Source of the DNA: Acinetobacter venetianus RAG-1 = CIP 110063
GTDB lineage: Bacteria > Pseudomonadota > Gammaproteobacteria > Pseudomonadales > Moraxellaceae
Assembly: GCF_000368585.1 (NCBI RefSeq)
Contig: NZ_KB849558.1
Coordinates: forward strand, 972,722-1,036,721
DNA length: 64,000 nucleotides
Direction: 5' to 3'
Positions 17,136 to 26,949 of the stretch are shown here, piece after piece (position 1 is the first letter of the stretch; each line of letters opens with the position of its first letter). Below the pieces are notes generated by a model, which was given only the letters and a program-made list of their open reading frames with translations, was not told the origin of the DNA and ran no database searches. The translations under genes and the position numbers were made by a program.

Positions 17136-17166
17136 AAAAAAAGCTTCTTTAAAGAAGCTTTTTTTA
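17136..17166. terminator. Bidirectional terminator between MarR and SRAP genes
   Basis: Thirteen-base perfect palindrome (17138-17150 with 17151-17163; core AAGCTTCTTT) flanked by A- and T-runs. Separates convergent genes. Confidence 0.9.
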
Positions 17167-17183
17167 TTTGAAATAATCTTCAT

Positions 17184-17846
17184 TTAATCAAACATATTCA
17201 ATTGCGGTGTGATCTTTTCAATTCTTGCTTTTGGTACATGTGAACACTCAAACTCTTCAACAGGAAAACCTTTCATATGCTCATTAAGTTGATACGGTTG
17301 CTTTAAACTCAACCAATCATCCAAACGTGTGTCAGGTATCACAACGACTGATCTTTTTACATCACCTGGTTCATGAAAATCTTTCATCATCGGATGATCA
17401 ATTGCATCCATCGTAAGCATCGCCGCTGAGCGGATAATTTGATCATTTAACTTACGAATTTCATAGAGTGCTGCGATATAAAAAGCTTTACCATCTTTGC
17501 GTCGAACACCCCAGCGTTGCGGCTTATTTTCGATATACTTGCTTTCATAGAATTCCGAAACTGGAATTACACCAAATTTGCATTTGTAAGCAGCATCCTG
17601 AAAGCTTGGCTTTTGAAAAATTGTCTCATGTCTAGCATTATAGGTATGCTTTGAAATATTGATATCTTCAGACCATTTCGGTACCAATCCAAACAACACT
17701 TCACGCCACTCCAAACCATGATCAGATTTAAATAACAAAGGCGTTTTATAGCTAGGATAAACTTCCTCTGCATATTCAAATGGAATCAGTGGCAACTCGA
17801 GTTGCTTAGACTGTTCGATGGTTAATGGTTTATAGTTCGCACACAT
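17184..17846 (-). CDS. SOS response-associated peptidase (SRAP/YedK-HMCES family)
   Basis: A 220-residue SRAP protein. This family covalently caps abasic sites in single-stranded DNA through the amino-terminal cysteine that is exposed after removal of Met. Cys2 is present (MCANY), as are the DNA-contact Asn of YNARHE (N70), the Glu in SEFYES (E101) and the His in KDFHEP (H158). The last motif is usually H-x-R-M-P, and here is HEP, a small departure. The chain length is normal. No LexA-type site is evident upstream. It is followed by the MarR terminator. Confidence 0.92.
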   Translation of the reverse strand: MCANYKPLTIEQSKQLELPLIPFEYAEEVYPSYKTPLLFKSDHGLEWREVLFGLVPKWSEDINISKHTYNARHETIFQKPSFQDAAYKCKFGVIPVSEFYESKYIENKPQRWGVRRKDGKAFYIAALYEIRKLNDQIIRSAAMLTMDAIDHPMMKDFHEPGDVKRSVVVIPDTRLDDWLSLKQPYQLNEHMKGFPVEEFECSHVPKARIEKITPQLNMFD

Positions 17847-17872
17847 GTGTTATGTCGTTTAGCTCAGATTTA

Positions 17873-17899
17873 AAAATAAAAAGGAGGTTGCCCTCCTTT
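17873..17899 (-). terminator. Terminator of the 2OG-Fe(II) oxygenase gene
   Basis: Stem AAAGGAGG (17880-17887) with CCTCCTTT (17892-17899), loop of four; on the minus strand a T-run follows. Confidence 0.85.
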
Positions 17900-17914
17900 T
17901 CATATATTCTCTAA

Positions 17915-18535
17915 TTATCCAAATAACTTTTTCATCTTCGCGCTTAATCCATGCACAAAACGATGTTTAGCATTTGCTTTGTCACTGGTTAAAAAGTTGA
18001 TTTGGATTGATTGACGTTGTCCTTCATAAGGTACATAACCATGCCAACCATTATCTGTCACTTTAAAAGCAACCAAAGTCCCAGGGCCAGCATTAATTTC
18101 TTCAACATAATCATCCATATTCTTTTCATCATTAAGAATACGTAAGCGACCTGTTGGCGCATCCCAAGATTCATTCAAATAAATCAAAATTGTAAGAAGC
18201 TTGGTTTTTGAATCTGAATGAATACGACCATCTTTTTGACGTGAATAGCCACGTAAAGTAATCATCATTGGATGTTCCATAACATCCACATCAAACTTAT
18301 CTGTCAGAATTTGACGAAATTCTTTAGAATCTAATGATTTTAGAAAACGGTCAAAATTTGGCTTTAACTCTACATCTGCAAGGTTATAACTTCCACCCTG
18401 CTCGATCTTAGGGAAATCTTGAATTACCGCCTTAACTTCATCGTCTACAATTGAGTTTTCAACTACAAAATAAGGATATGGTGAAGTTGAAACTTGCGCT
18501 TCTTTGAGAGCATCTAATTTTAAAATATGTGACAT
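17915..18535 (-). CDS. 2-oxoglutarate/Fe(II)-dependent oxygenase
   Basis: A 206-residue member of the prolyl-hydroxylase-like 2OG-Fe(II) oxygenases. The iron triad is clear: H106 and D108 in GRIHSDSKT and H165 in DNGWHGYVP, with R174 in GQRQS positioned to bind 2-oxoglutarate. LLTILIYLNESW is the usual strand after the HxD. Substrate unknown; relatives act on small molecules in sugar or peptide contexts. The gene has its own terminator and stands between the SRAP gene and glcB on the same strand. Confidence 0.85.
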   Translation of the reverse strand: MSHILKLDALKEAQVSTSPYPYFVVENSIVDDEVKAVIQDFPKIEQGGSYNLADVELKPNFDRFLKSLDSKEFRQILTDKFDVDVMEHPMMITLRGYSRQKDGRIHSDSKTKLLTILIYLNESWDAPTGRLRILNDEKNMDDYVEEINAGPGTLVAFKVTDNGWHGYVPYEGQRQSIQINFLTSDKANAKHRFVHGLSAKMKKLFG

Positions 18536-18670
18536 CGTTATGATTCGACTGAATGATAAAAATCAAAATAGATTATAGCAAAAATTTTATGAGTAAGATG
18601 TTTAATCCTGTTTTTCAATCTGGAGGAGTTATCAAATAAATTTCACTTTTAAAAAGATTAGCTTACTAAC

Positions 18671-18694
18671 AAAAAAGCCTCCGAAGAGGCTTTT
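18671..18694 (-). terminator. Rho-independent terminator of glcB
   Basis: Nine-base stem AAAAGCCTC (18673-18681) with GAGGCTTTT (18686-18694), loop CGAA; on the minus strand a T-run follows. Fifteen bases past the glcB stop. Confidence 0.9.
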
Positions 18695-18708
18695 CATTTT
18701 AGATGATA

Positions 18709-20871
18709 TTAATCACCTGTATAACCTTTAAGTTTTAAACGAGCAGCGTGTAACAATGGCTCTGTATAACCAGATGGTTGCTCAGCACCCTTGAAGATCA
18801 AGTCAGAAGCAGCTTGGAATGCAATACCATCAAAGTTTGGCGCCATTGGTGTATAAAGTGGATCATTCGCATTTTGCTGATCAACAATTACAGCCATACG
18901 CTTAAGTACTTCTTCAACTTGTGCACGCGTTACGATACCGTGACGTAACCAGTTAGCAACGTGTTGTGAAGAAATACGTAAAGTTGCACGATCTTCCATT
19001 AAACCAACGTTGTTGATATCTGGAACCTTAGAACAACCTACACCAAGGTCAACCCAACGAACTACATAACCCAAGATACCTTGACAGTTATTTTCAAGCT
19101 CATTGTTCAACTCTTCAGCAGTCCAGTTTGTTTCTGGTGCAAATGGAGGTGTTAACAAGTCATCAAGTGTCAACATATCTTCAGCAGCCAATACATCTTG
19201 ACGTGCTTTAACGTTGATTTGATGATAATGCAATGCATGAAGTACTGCACCAGTTGGTGATGGAACCCAAGCACAAGTCGCACCAGCATTTGGATGAGCA
19301 GTTTTAGTTGCTAACATATCTTTCATGCTGTCTGGTTTTGGCCACATGCCTTTACCAATTTGAGCTTTACCTTGCAAACCACACGCTAGACCAATTGCAA
19401 CGTTACGGTTTTCGTAAGCAGCGATCCATTTTTGTGTTTTAACAGCTTCTTTACGAACAACTGGAGCAGCCTCCATAGATGTATGGATTTCGTCACCTGT
19501 ACGGTCCATGAAACCTGTATTGATAAAGATGGTACGATCTTTAGCAGCAGCAATACAGTTTTTCAAGTTCACTGATGTACGACGCTCTTCATCCATAATA
19601 CCGATTTTAAGCGTTTTAGCTGGTAAACCAATTGCTTGTTCAGCACGCTCAAATAATTCAACGGCGAAAGCAACTTCTTCAGGCCCATGCATTTTCGGCT
19701 TAACGATATACATAGAACCTTTACGAGAGTTATGGTTCTCGTTTTGACCACGGATATCAGCAATTGTAAGTAACGGCGTTACCAACGCATCCATGATGCC
19801 TTCAAATACTTCTTCACCTTCTACAAGGATCGCTGGATTCGTCATCAAGTGACCAACGTTACGAAGAAGCATCAGTGAACGACCATGTAAAGTTGTCGTA
19901 CCACCAATTAAGTTTTGAACTGTACGGTCTTTATTTAAAGCACGAGTAATCGTCTTACCATTTTTCTCGATAGATTCTTGAAGATCACCCTTCATCAAAC
20001 CTAACCAGTTACGATAACCTTCAACTTTCTCTTCAGCATCTACAGCTGCAACAGAGTCTTCTAAATCTTGAATCGTTGTGATTGCTGCTTCAAGTGTTAA
20101 ATCTTTTACACCAGCCGCATCAGTTTTGCCAATTGGGCTATTCGCATCGATATCAATGATAACGTGTAAACCATTGTTCAACAGAACGATTTCTGTTGGA
20201 TTAGCAGCATCACCATTGAAACCTACAAATTGAGATTCATGCGCTAAAGATGTAGTAGAACCATCTTTAAGTGTTACTGCTAAGCCGTTATTTACAACAG
20301 CGTATTTAGTCGCATCCGCATGTGAGCCTTGCGCTAATGGGAAAGTTTGATTTAAGAAATCTTTAGCGAATGCAATCACTTTGTCGCCACGAACAGGATT
20401 ATAGCCTTTACCCTTTTCTGCGCCATTTTCTTCTGAGATTACATCTGTGCCATAAAGCGCATCGTACAATGAACCCCAACGTGCATTTGCAGCATTTAAG
20501 CAATAACGTGCATTACGTACTGGTACAACAAGTTGCGGACCTGCTAATAATGCAATTTCTTCATCTACATTTTCAGTCGTTACTTTAAAGTCTGCAACTT
20601 CTGGTTCAAGGTAGCCAATTTCTGTTAAGAATGCTTTATATGCATTTAATTCGAATTTATTGTTGCGATGCCATTCATCAATCTTTGCTTGAAGTTCATC
20701 ACGTTTAGCCAATAGCGCCTTGTTCTTTGGGCTTAGGTCGACAACGACTTGCTCGAAGTTTTTCCAGTAAGTTTCACTATCTAAACCAGAACCTGGTAAA
20801 GCTTCATTTTCGATGAAATCGTAAAGTTCTTTAGCAATCGCTAGCTTGCCTTGTTGAATACGTACAGTCAT
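18709..20871 (-). CDS. glcB: Malate synthase G
   Basis: Joins glyoxylate and acetyl-CoA to malate, allowing growth on acetate, fatty acids or glycolate. At 720 residues it is the long, monomeric G isoform, not the short AceB form. Seen in sequence: the N-terminal clasp region, the TIM-barrel catalytic region with [14 protein letters not shown], then [15 protein letters not shown] (substrate-site Arg and Glu) and [20 protein letters not shown], and the C-terminal plug with the catalytic Asp in the VEDRAT-like [21 protein letters not shown] precedes the ATG. A perfect inverted repeat at 20911-20932 overlaps its likely promoter. Confidence 0.97.
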   Translation of the reverse strand: MTVRIQQGKLAIAKELYDFIENEALPGSGLDSETYWKNFEQVVVDLSPKNKALLAKRDELQAKIDEWHRNNKFELNAYKAFLTEIGYLEPEVADFKVTTENVDEEIALLAGPQLVVPVRNARYCLNAANARWGSLYDALYGTDVISEENGAEKGKGYNPVRGDKVIAFAKDFLNQTFPLAQGSHADATKYAVVNNGLAVTLKDGSTTSLAHESQFVGFNGDAANPTEIVLLNNGLHVIIDIDANSPIGKTDAAGVKDLTLEAAITTIQDLEDSVAAVDAEEKVEGYRNWLGLMKGDLQESIEKNGKTITRALNKDRTVQNLIGGTTTLHGRSLMLLRNVGHLMTNPAILVEGEEVFEGIMDALVTPLLTIADIRGQNENHNSRKGSMYIVKPKMHGPEEVAFAVELFERAEQAIGLPAKTLKIGIMDEERRTSVNLKNCIAAAKDRTIFINTGFMDRTGDEIHTSMEAAPVVRKEAVKTQKWIAAYENRNVAIGLACGLQGKAQIGKGMWPKPDSMKDMLATKTAHPNAGATCAWVPSPTGAVLHALHYHQINVKARQDVLAAEDMLTLDDLLTPPFAPETNWTAEELNNELENNCQGILGYVVRWVDLGVGCSKVPDINNVGLMEDRATLRISSQHVANWLRHGIVTRAQVEEVLKRMAVIVDQQNANDPLYTPMAPNFDGIAFQAASDLIFKGAEQPSGYTEPLLHAARLKLKGYTGD

Positions 20872-20910
20872 TGTCTTTCCTGATGGTGCTAACTTTTTAT
20901 AACAAGAAAC

Positions 20911-20932
20911 CTAGTATACCGATTTATACTAG
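20911..20932 (-). promoter_or_regulatory. Inverted-repeat operator candidate before glcB
   Basis: CTAGTATA (20911-20918) and TATACTAG (20925-20932) form a perfect 8-bp inverted repeat with a six-base centre, 40-61 bases before the glcB start. On the minus strand it includes TATACT, a plausible -10 box, so a bound repressor would block RNA polymerase. GntR- or IclR-type control of malate synthase is known elsewhere; the regulator here is unknown. Confidence 0.5.
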
Positions 20933-21134
20933 CCTGAATAGTAATATCACATTCCTAAATAGTAAGCATTTTCTCCATTAGAAGTATTGACAAGTTTAAC
21001 TTTATGTTATTGACAAAACATCAAATATACGGAGAAATATCCCTTTTTAGTTTGTAATTTACTTATTTCCATTAAACCCATTTATATATAACAAAATTCA
21101 ACCAAGAATAAAGCCTTCTCTGTATCGAATTTAT

Positions 21135-21164
21135 AAAAAAAGGCATTCCGTAGAATGCCTTTTT
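21135..21164 (-). terminator. Terminator of zapE
   Basis: Twelve-base stem (21137-21148 with 21153-21164; core AGGCATTC/GAATGCCT), loop CGTA, runs of A and T on both sides. It begins right at the zapE stop. Confidence 0.9.
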
Positions 21165-21166
21165 AT

Positions 21167-22312
21167 TTATGAAGTTTTTGCGACTTGTATTTGTCGATGC
21201 TCAGAATGTAAATAATCATCAGATTGCATTTCGAGTAAACGTGATCTAGTCCGTTCAATCTCGAAAGCCAATTTTGAACCTTCGTATAGTTCAATAATTG
21301 AGTCTTCAGAGGTAAGCAAAAGCTTTACACCACGATCATAGAACTCATCGACCAAATAAATAAATCGACGCGTACCTTCGGATAAGAAATCTGTTAAATG
21401 CGGTACGTTACTCACTAAAACGGTATTGTAAATATTCGCAATTTCAATAAAGTCAGCTGGGCTTCTTGGTTTGAAACATAGTTCAGAAAACTCACACCAC
21501 AAAACATCTTCGGTATGACCTAAGGTCTCTACAATACGATTATTAATCATGATTGGAGAATTCGACTGAACTTGTGTTTGCGTCAATGCCTTAAAGCGAT
21601 CCGATAACCAAGACTGTGCATCATTGGTTAATGGATACTTAAATAATTGTGCTTGCTTTAAAACACGTAAACGGTAATCAACACCTGCATCAACATTCAA
21701 AACCGTACAGTTTTTTTGTACTAGCTCAATTGTTGGTAAGAAACGATCGCGGTGAATACCATTTTTATATAATCCTTCTGGTGCAATATTTGATGTGGCG
21801 ATCAAAGTAATTCCGCGCTCAAATAGCTTTTGAAATAAATCACTTAAAATCATCGCATCGGTAACATTCGACACAAAGAATTCGTCAAAACAAATCACAA
21901 CAGCATTTTTATAGATCTGATCAGCTACCAAATCCAATGGATTGCGTTGGCCAGATAACTTGTTCAACTCTTTGTGAACATGTTGCATAAAATGATGGAA
22001 ATGCATACGTGTTTTACGACGGAATGGAACAGCATCATAGAACTGATCCATTAGCCATGTTTTCCCACGACCTACACCACCCCACATATAAACACCTTTT
22101 GGATAGGTCTGACGACGGAAACGTCGAAATGCCTTCTTTGATGCTTTATAGCGAGTGAGTAACTCTTTCCATACTCGATCTAACTCTTGCACTGCCTCAG
22201 CTTGCGCTTCATCTGGCATGAATTGTCCTGAATCAAGTGCTTGAGCATAACGCTCTGCAGGTGATGTTGGGATAAATGCAGTGCTATATGAGTCTGGTTT
22301 AGAATTTGACAT
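21167..22312 (-). CDS. zapE: Cell division protein ZapE (AFG1-like ATPase)
   Basis: A 381-residue AFG1-family P-loop ATPase. In E. coli ZapE acts at the constricting Z-ring, especially in stress. Walker A is GGVGRGKTWLMD (about residues 78-89), Walker B is VICFDEFFV, and sensor region reads LIATSNIAPEGLY with the Arg-rich finger HRDRFLP following. The ending FEIERTRSRLLEMQS is also typical. Length is normal. It is a single transcription unit. Confidence 0.93.
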   Translation of the reverse strand: MSNSKPDSYSTAFIPTSPAERYAQALDSGQFMPDEAQAEAVQELDRVWKELLTRYKASKKAFRRFRRQTYPKGVYMWGGVGRGKTWLMDQFYDAVPFRRKTRMHFHHFMQHVHKELNKLSGQRNPLDLVADQIYKNAVVICFDEFFVSNVTDAMILSDLFQKLFERGITLIATSNIAPEGLYKNGIHRDRFLPTIELVQKNCTVLNVDAGVDYRLRVLKQAQLFKYPLTNDAQSWLSDRFKALTQTQVQSNSPIMINNRIVETLGHTEDVLWCEFSELCFKPRSPADFIEIANIYNTVLVSNVPHLTDFLSEGTRRFIYLVDEFYDRGVKLLLTSEDSIIELYEGSKLAFEIERTRSRLLEMQSDDYLHSEHRQIQVAKTS

Positions 22313-22430
22313 AAGGTGTTATTGCAATTTTAATTGGTGAAAATTATATCGAACATTGAGTTCAAAGACATTAGATTTTAGGCTTAATTATCATAGAGTT
22401 TAAACATCATAATGTACCATTTTTAATCAT

Positions 22431-23450
22431 TTAATTATTTCGATTATATTGTCTTGGGCTCTGTCCAAACCATCTTTTGAACGCATGATTAAACGCTGCT
22501 GGTTCAGAATAACCAAGCAATTCTGCCACTTGTTCAATCGAATATGAACTGTCTTCTATAAATTTTATTGCCTTCTGTTTGATCAGACGTTCACGAATTT
22601 CTTTATAGCTGGTCTGCATTTGCTGCAATTGATGTCTTAATGTACGCTCAGGAATATGTAAAGCACATGCCGTTTCTGCCATCGTTGGAATGATTCCATT
22701 TTGCAGCTCTAAATAATCTTCGACATACTCAACAACAGTAAGTTTTTGCTTTTCACTTTTCTGCAAGTTCGCTAAGTCTTGTAGGCATTTTTCTTCATAA
22801 ACACGACAAGTAATCGCATCAGCAGAAGGAATTTTTACTTTTAAAATTTCGATATCATTCAGAATAAACGATGCTTGTTTACAGTCGAATTTGACATCTT
22901 GTCCATAATATTCTTGATATGCAGATAATAATGATAAATCAGCAGGTCTTTGAAATGGTAATTCAATTTTAATTTTAGGCGTTTCAAGCCCCATCATCTT
23001 GAAAATATCTTGCAAAAACTTATAAGTACCTGAAATTTCGCATTGTGCTCTTAAATGACCTAAGTGAGTGTCCAATTGAACAGGCTGATAATCTAAATAG
23101 ATTTGATGCTCAGTAATATTGAGATCCAATGAACCAAAAAGATGAGTTAAACGCTGAAAACGGACACCATTGTGCAAAGCAGTATGTAAATTCTCACTTG
23201 TTACCAACAACATGAGAAAAGGCCCATAACCTGCGAGTGCATAATGCTGACCGATAAACAGACCTTGTTCAGCACGAAGATCCTGACTAATATGTTGTAA
23301 AATATCCCATTCAATTGCATCTGGAATAATAGAGCTTGGATCTAAAGCATCAGCTTGAATTCCCATATCTGCGAGGCGAGCATCCACATCAATACCGACA
23401 TGCCGCATGCCTTGAATCAAATACATCAATCCGAGGATAGATCTTTTCAT
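22431..23450 (-). CDS. AraC-family regulator, divergent to the monooxygenase
   Basis: A 339-residue regulator with an N-terminal sensing domain of the arabinose-binding-like AraC type (about residues 10-200) and a C-terminal pair of helix-turn-helices (about 235-335, including HIPERTLRHQLQQ and SIEQVAELLGYSEPAAFNHAFKRWFGQSPRQY). Start is set at ATG 23450; a TTG seven codons earlier is possible. Its divergent position to the flavin monooxygenase gene, 157 bases apart, suggests that it controls that gene. Regulators of this group often activate catabolic oxygenase genes in response to the substrate. Confidence 0.9.
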   Translation of the reverse strand: MKRSILGLMYLIQGMRHVGIDVDARLADMGIQADALDPSSIIPDAIEWDILQHISQDLRAEQGLFIGQHYALAGYGPFLMLLVTSENLHTALHNGVRFQRLTHLFGSLDLNITEHQIYLDYQPVQLDTHLGHLRAQCEISGTYKFLQDIFKMMGLETPKIKIELPFQRPADLSLLSAYQEYYGQDVKFDCKQASFILNDIEILKVKIPSADAITCRVYEEKCLQDLANLQKSEKQKLTVVEYVEDYLELQNGIIPTMAETACALHIPERTLRHQLQQMQTSYKEIRERLIKQKAIKFIEDSSYSIEQVAELLGYSEPAAFNHAFKRWFGQSPRQYNRNN

Positions 23451-23607
23451 CTCATCAAATACAATTCTCAAAACTTTAATGTTGTACTACAAAAGAATGA
23501 GCAAATAAATTGCCGAAATGATCAAGTTTTGCGTCTATACAATCATATTTAATCTCAACAAAACCTTTAAAATTGAGCAAAATTTAGCTGTATATAGGGC
23601 GTAGGCT

Positions 23608-25122
23608 ATGCGTGAAGTATCCCAAAATGCGATTCAAAAAACTAAAGTTGCAATTATTGGTGCTGGTTTTGGTGGATTAGCAATGGCAATTCGACTATTA
23701 CAAAGTCAAATCAATGATTTTGTAATTTTAGAAAAGACCAATGATGTCGGTGGTACATGGCGTGAAAACCAATATCCTGGTGCAGCTTGTGATGTTCAAT
23801 CACATATGTATTCACTTTCATTTGCACCTAAAACAGACTGGTCAAAGCGTTACGCTGAGGCAGATGAAATTTTTGAATATATTCAAGATATTACTGAGCA
23901 ATATAAACTAAAAGATTATTGTAAGTTTAATCATGAAGTGACCAATGCCGAGTTCGACGAAACTCGTAATGTTTGGACTTTAGAGTTAAAAGATCAGCCA
24001 ACTCTTGAAGCTCAATTTGTTATCTTTGCCTCTGGACCTTTACACGTTCCTCAAGTTCCGCATCTTAAAGGAATAGAGAAATTTAAAGGCAAAGTATTCC
24101 ATTCTTCACAATGGGATCACGACTATAGTTTAGAAGGTAAATCTGTTGCATCCATTGGTACAGGCGGCAGTGCTATTCAATATATCCCTGAAATTGCGAA
24201 AGATGTTAAACAACTTTATGTGTTTCAACGCACAGCAGCATGGGTGATTCCGCGTGACGAACGTAAATATTCACAACTGAGTAAATCACTCTTTAAAGCT
24301 TCAAATATTTATCGTCAAATCCACCGCACTCGCCTGTACTGGACTAATGAATCACGTGTTGTACCGATTGTACAACCACAAATTATGAAATATGGACAAA
24401 AACTTGCTGAAGCATTTATCCGCTTCCAAGTGAAAGACAAGGAATTGGCGAAAAAACTAACCCCAGACTTTGTTATGGGCTGTAAACGTATTTTGATCTC
24501 AAACAAATACTTCCCTACCTTTAATCGTAAAAATGTTGAATTGGTAACTGATGGCATCCAAGAAGTGACTGCAAACGGAATCATCACCAAAGATGGTCAA
24601 GAGCGTCAGATTGATTGCTTGATTTACGGTACAGGCTTTATTACTGACCCGCGTATTTACTTAAAGCACTTTAACTGTGTCGGTCGTAATGGGATTGAGC
24701 TTAAACAAGCATGGAAAGATGGTGCAGAAAGTTATTATGGTGTAAGCACTAAGAACTTCCCTAACCTATTCCAACTCTTAGGGCCTAATACGATTCTTGG
24801 TCATAACTCGGTAATCTTCATGATCGAGTCACAAGTGAATTACATCTTACAGCTCATTCAAACCGTAGATAAAACTGGCACACAAGCTGTTGAAATCAAA
24901 CATGATGTACAAGATCAGTTTAATGAACGCGTACAAGAACAACTGAAAGGAACAGTTTGGCAAGCTGGCGGTTGCAGCAGTTGGTATCAAGCGGCTGATG
25001 GTAAAAACTTCTCTTTATGGCCAACTTATACTTGGAAATATTGGCTAGAAACTCGCAAAGTAAATGTTGCTGATTATAACTTTATGAGCACAACAGCGAA
25101 TGCAAAAAACAATGCAGCTTAA
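23608..25122 (+). CDS. Flavin-containing monooxygenase, Baeyer-Villiger type
   Basis: A 504-residue FAD- and NADPH-dependent monooxygenase. The FAD-binding GAGFGG is at residues 18-23, the NADPH-binding GTGGSA at 184-189, and between them the Baeyer-Villiger signature FKGKVFHSSQWD (159-170, pattern FxGxxxHxxxWD) is complete. Such enzymes insert oxygen beside a ketone; the substrate (cyclic, aryl or long-chain ketone) cannot be read from the sequence. It has the length of the type I class. It is divergent from an AraC regulator and is followed by a strong terminator. Confidence 0.92.
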   Translation: MREVSQNAIQKTKVAIIGAGFGGLAMAIRLLQSQINDFVILEKTNDVGGTWRENQYPGAACDVQSHMYSLSFAPKTDWSKRYAEADEIFEYIQDITEQYKLKDYCKFNHEVTNAEFDETRNVWTLELKDQPTLEAQFVIFASGPLHVPQVPHLKGIEKFKGKVFHSSQWDHDYSLEGKSVASIGTGGSAIQYIPEIAKDVKQLYVFQRTAAWVIPRDERKYSQLSKSLFKASNIYRQIHRTRLYWTNESRVVPIVQPQIMKYGQKLAEAFIRFQVKDKELAKKLTPDFVMGCKRILISNKYFPTFNRKNVELVTDGIQEVTANGIITKDGQERQIDCLIYGTGFITDPRIYLKHFNCVGRNGIELKQAWKDGAESYYGVSTKNFPNLFQLLGPNTILGHNSVIFMIESQVNYILQLIQTVDKTGTQAVEIKHDVQDQFNERVQEQLKGTVWQAGGCSSWYQAADGKNFSLWPTYTWKYWLETRKVNVADYNFMSTTANAKNNAA

Positions 25123-25140
25123 TCAATAATTCTTCATAAT

Positions 25141-25169
25141 AAGCAGGTTATTTATAACCTGCTTTTTTT
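25141..25169 (+). terminator. Terminator of the monooxygenase gene
   Basis: Ten-base stem AAGCAGGTTA (25141-25150) with TAACCTGCTT (25155-25164), loop TTTA, T-run to 25169. The next start codon begins at 25170, the base after the run. Confidence 0.9.
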
Positions 25170-26087
25170 ATGCATTCATTTATTCTGATCTTCCAAATAT
25201 TTATTGCGATTAGCTTAGGCTATTTTATAGCACCCCATCTTTCTAAAAATCTAAAGCAATTTGTCTTTAAAATTCTTCCTTATTTTTCTTATATTCTATT
25301 AGTAAGTGTGGCATTTGAATTGACCCAAGCGCTCAATCATATTGATCATCCTACAACTATCCTTCCGCCAGCAATCTTGATTGCTTTTACGACCTCGATT
25401 GGTTCATTCTTTGTTTGTTTATTGACGTACAAATTGATTGATCGGCAAAGCTTACAAGGCAAGATTTCATTACACCTATTTGTGGATGCTTTAAAAAATA
25501 TAGCCAAAGCATTTCTAGCGCTAGGTATCGGTATTCTACTAGGTATATTAATAAATAGGTCTGAAATACAATTTGAGTTCAATAGTTGGTATTTATTACT
25601 CATTTTTATTTTTCTCATCGGTGTCGAACTGGCGTTTACACAATTTGACCGTAGCTGGTTAAGCTGGCGAATTCTCTTAGTACCTCTAGCCGCTTTTATC
25701 GGCTCTTGCCTTGCAGCACTCTTTAATTATTTACTCTTGTGTAAGCAGTATCATCTAAATGAAGTTATGGCCTTAGCCCAAGGTTACGGCTGGTATTCAA
25801 TGTCTGGAATTTTATTCACTGAATTGCACTCACCTAAGCTAGGTGGAATTGCCTTATTAACAGATCTATTTAGAGAAATTTTTGCAATTTTATTGATGTA
25901 TTGCCTAGGTTGGCGTTTCCCTCGCTCTGCAATTTCCAGCGCAGGTGCCACCTCAATGGACGTTACACTTGCGATGGTAAAACAATCGTGCGGTACGCAT
26001 TATGTGCCCCATGCAATGATGAGTGGATTAATTTTATCGTTACTTGCACCATTATTAATTAGTTTATTTTTGAGCTTAAATTTCTAA
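25170..26087 (+). CDS. Lysine exporter LysO-family protein
   Basis: A 305-residue inner-membrane protein of the LysO (YbjE, DUF340) family, whose studied member exports lysine and thialysine. About eight hydrophobic helices are visible, with the family's features LPYFSYILLVSVAFEL (helix 2), the GYGWYSMSGILFTEL segment (about residues 209-223) and the C-terminal GATSMDVTLAMVKQSCG. The only sensible start is ATG 25170, directly after the previous terminator's T-run, so there is no Shine-Dalgarno and hardly a leader. Expression may come from readthrough or from a promoter inside the upstream gene. Confidence 0.85.
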   Translation: MHSFILIFQIFIAISLGYFIAPHLSKNLKQFVFKILPYFSYILLVSVAFELTQALNHIDHPTTILPPAILIAFTTSIGSFFVCLLTYKLIDRQSLQGKISLHLFVDALKNIAKAFLALGIGILLGILINRSEIQFEFNSWYLLLIFIFLIGVELAFTQFDRSWLSWRILLVPLAAFIGSCLAALFNYLLLCKQYHLNEVMALAQGYGWYSMSGILFTELHSPKLGGIALLTDLFREIFAILLMYCLGWRFPRSAISSAGATSMDVTLAMVKQSCGTHYVPHAMMSGLILSLLAPLLISLFLSLNF

Positions 26088-26113
26088 TTACTAAAAAACC
26101 ATGCAATTCAAAT

Positions 26114-26146
26114 AAAAATAGGTGGTAATTCATACCACCTATTTTT
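26114..26146. terminator. Bidirectional terminator between lysO-type gene and pyrF
   Basis: Fourteen-base stem (26114-26127 with 26133-26146; core ATAGGTGGTA), loop ATTCA, A- and T-runs. Separates convergent genes. Confidence 0.92.
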
Positions 26147-26160
26147 ATAAAACAAATGAG

Positions 26161-26841
26161 TTAGATAGAAGCTAAAATTGATTTCAACATTTCAGTCGGA
26201 TTCTCAGCCTTAGTAATTGGTCGACCAATGACTAGATGAGTAGAACCATCTAACATTGCTTGTTTAGGTGTGACAATGCGTTTTTGGTCATCTGCATTTG
26301 AACCTTCAGGACGAATACCCGGCGTCACCAATGCAAACTCTTGACCCAACATGTCACGTAGAATTTTTGCTTCTTGTGCTGAGCATACAACACCATCTAA
26401 ACCACTTTCTTGAGTTAATTTCGCTAAACGTTTTACGTGTTCGACTGGTTCAATATCTAAACCAATATCACGTAAATCCTCACGACCCATTGAAGTTAAA
26501 ACTGTGACTGCAATGAGTTGAGTCTTATAGTTACCTGCTTTTAAACGCTCTACACAGGTTTCCATCATTTTACGACCACCAGATGCATGTACATTGACCA
26601 TCCACACACCTAAGTCAGCAGCAGCGCATACAGCTTGGGCTGTCGTATTTGGAATATCATGGAATTTTAAATCAAGGAATACTTCAAAGCCTTTATCTTG
26701 TAAATTTTTAACAACCGATGGCCCTTCATGCGTAAATAATTCTTTACCAACTTTGACGCGACAAAGTGACGGATCAAGCTGTTCTACAATTGTTAAGGCG
26801 TCATATTGGCTTTTTGCGTCTAAGGCAACAATAATACTCAC
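26161..26841 (-). CDS. pyrF: Orotidine 5'-phosphate decarboxylase
   Basis: Last step of UMP synthesis: decarboxylates OMP. The 226-residue TIM barrel has the catalytic Asp-Lys-Asp arrangement in [12 protein letters not shown] (about residues 56-67), the opening VALDAKSQ, the phosphate-gripping [16 protein letters not shown] (about 173-188) and VIGRPIT at 204-210. The start is GTG at 26841, supported by GGA nine bases upstream. The next gene upstream, a regulator, ends 108 bases away. Slightly shorter than the E. coli enzyme but with all motifs. Confidence 0.96.
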   Translation of the reverse strand: MSIIVALDAKSQYDALTIVEQLDPSLCRVKVGKELFTHEGPSVVKNLQDKGFEVFLDLKFHDIPNTTAQAVCAAADLGVWMVNVHASGGRKMMETCVERLKAGNYKTQLIAVTVLTSMGREDLRDIGLDIEPVEHVKRLAKLTQESGLDGVVCSAQEAKILRDMLGQEFALVTPGIRPEGSNADDQKRIVTPKQAMLDGSTHLVIGRPITKAENPTEMLKSILASI

Positions 26842-26949
26842 GAATCTAGTTCCATCACATAAAAATCGGCTTAATTATAGAGTGAATAATAAAATGAACA
26901 AAGTATGAAAACACGCTTAATCAAAAAAAGCATTTCTATCAAACCTAAA

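Noticed and set aside
20985-21018. Two TTGACA boxes on the plus strand between glcB and zapE
   Set aside because: No matching -10 box lies at 16-18 bases and no plus-strand gene follows.
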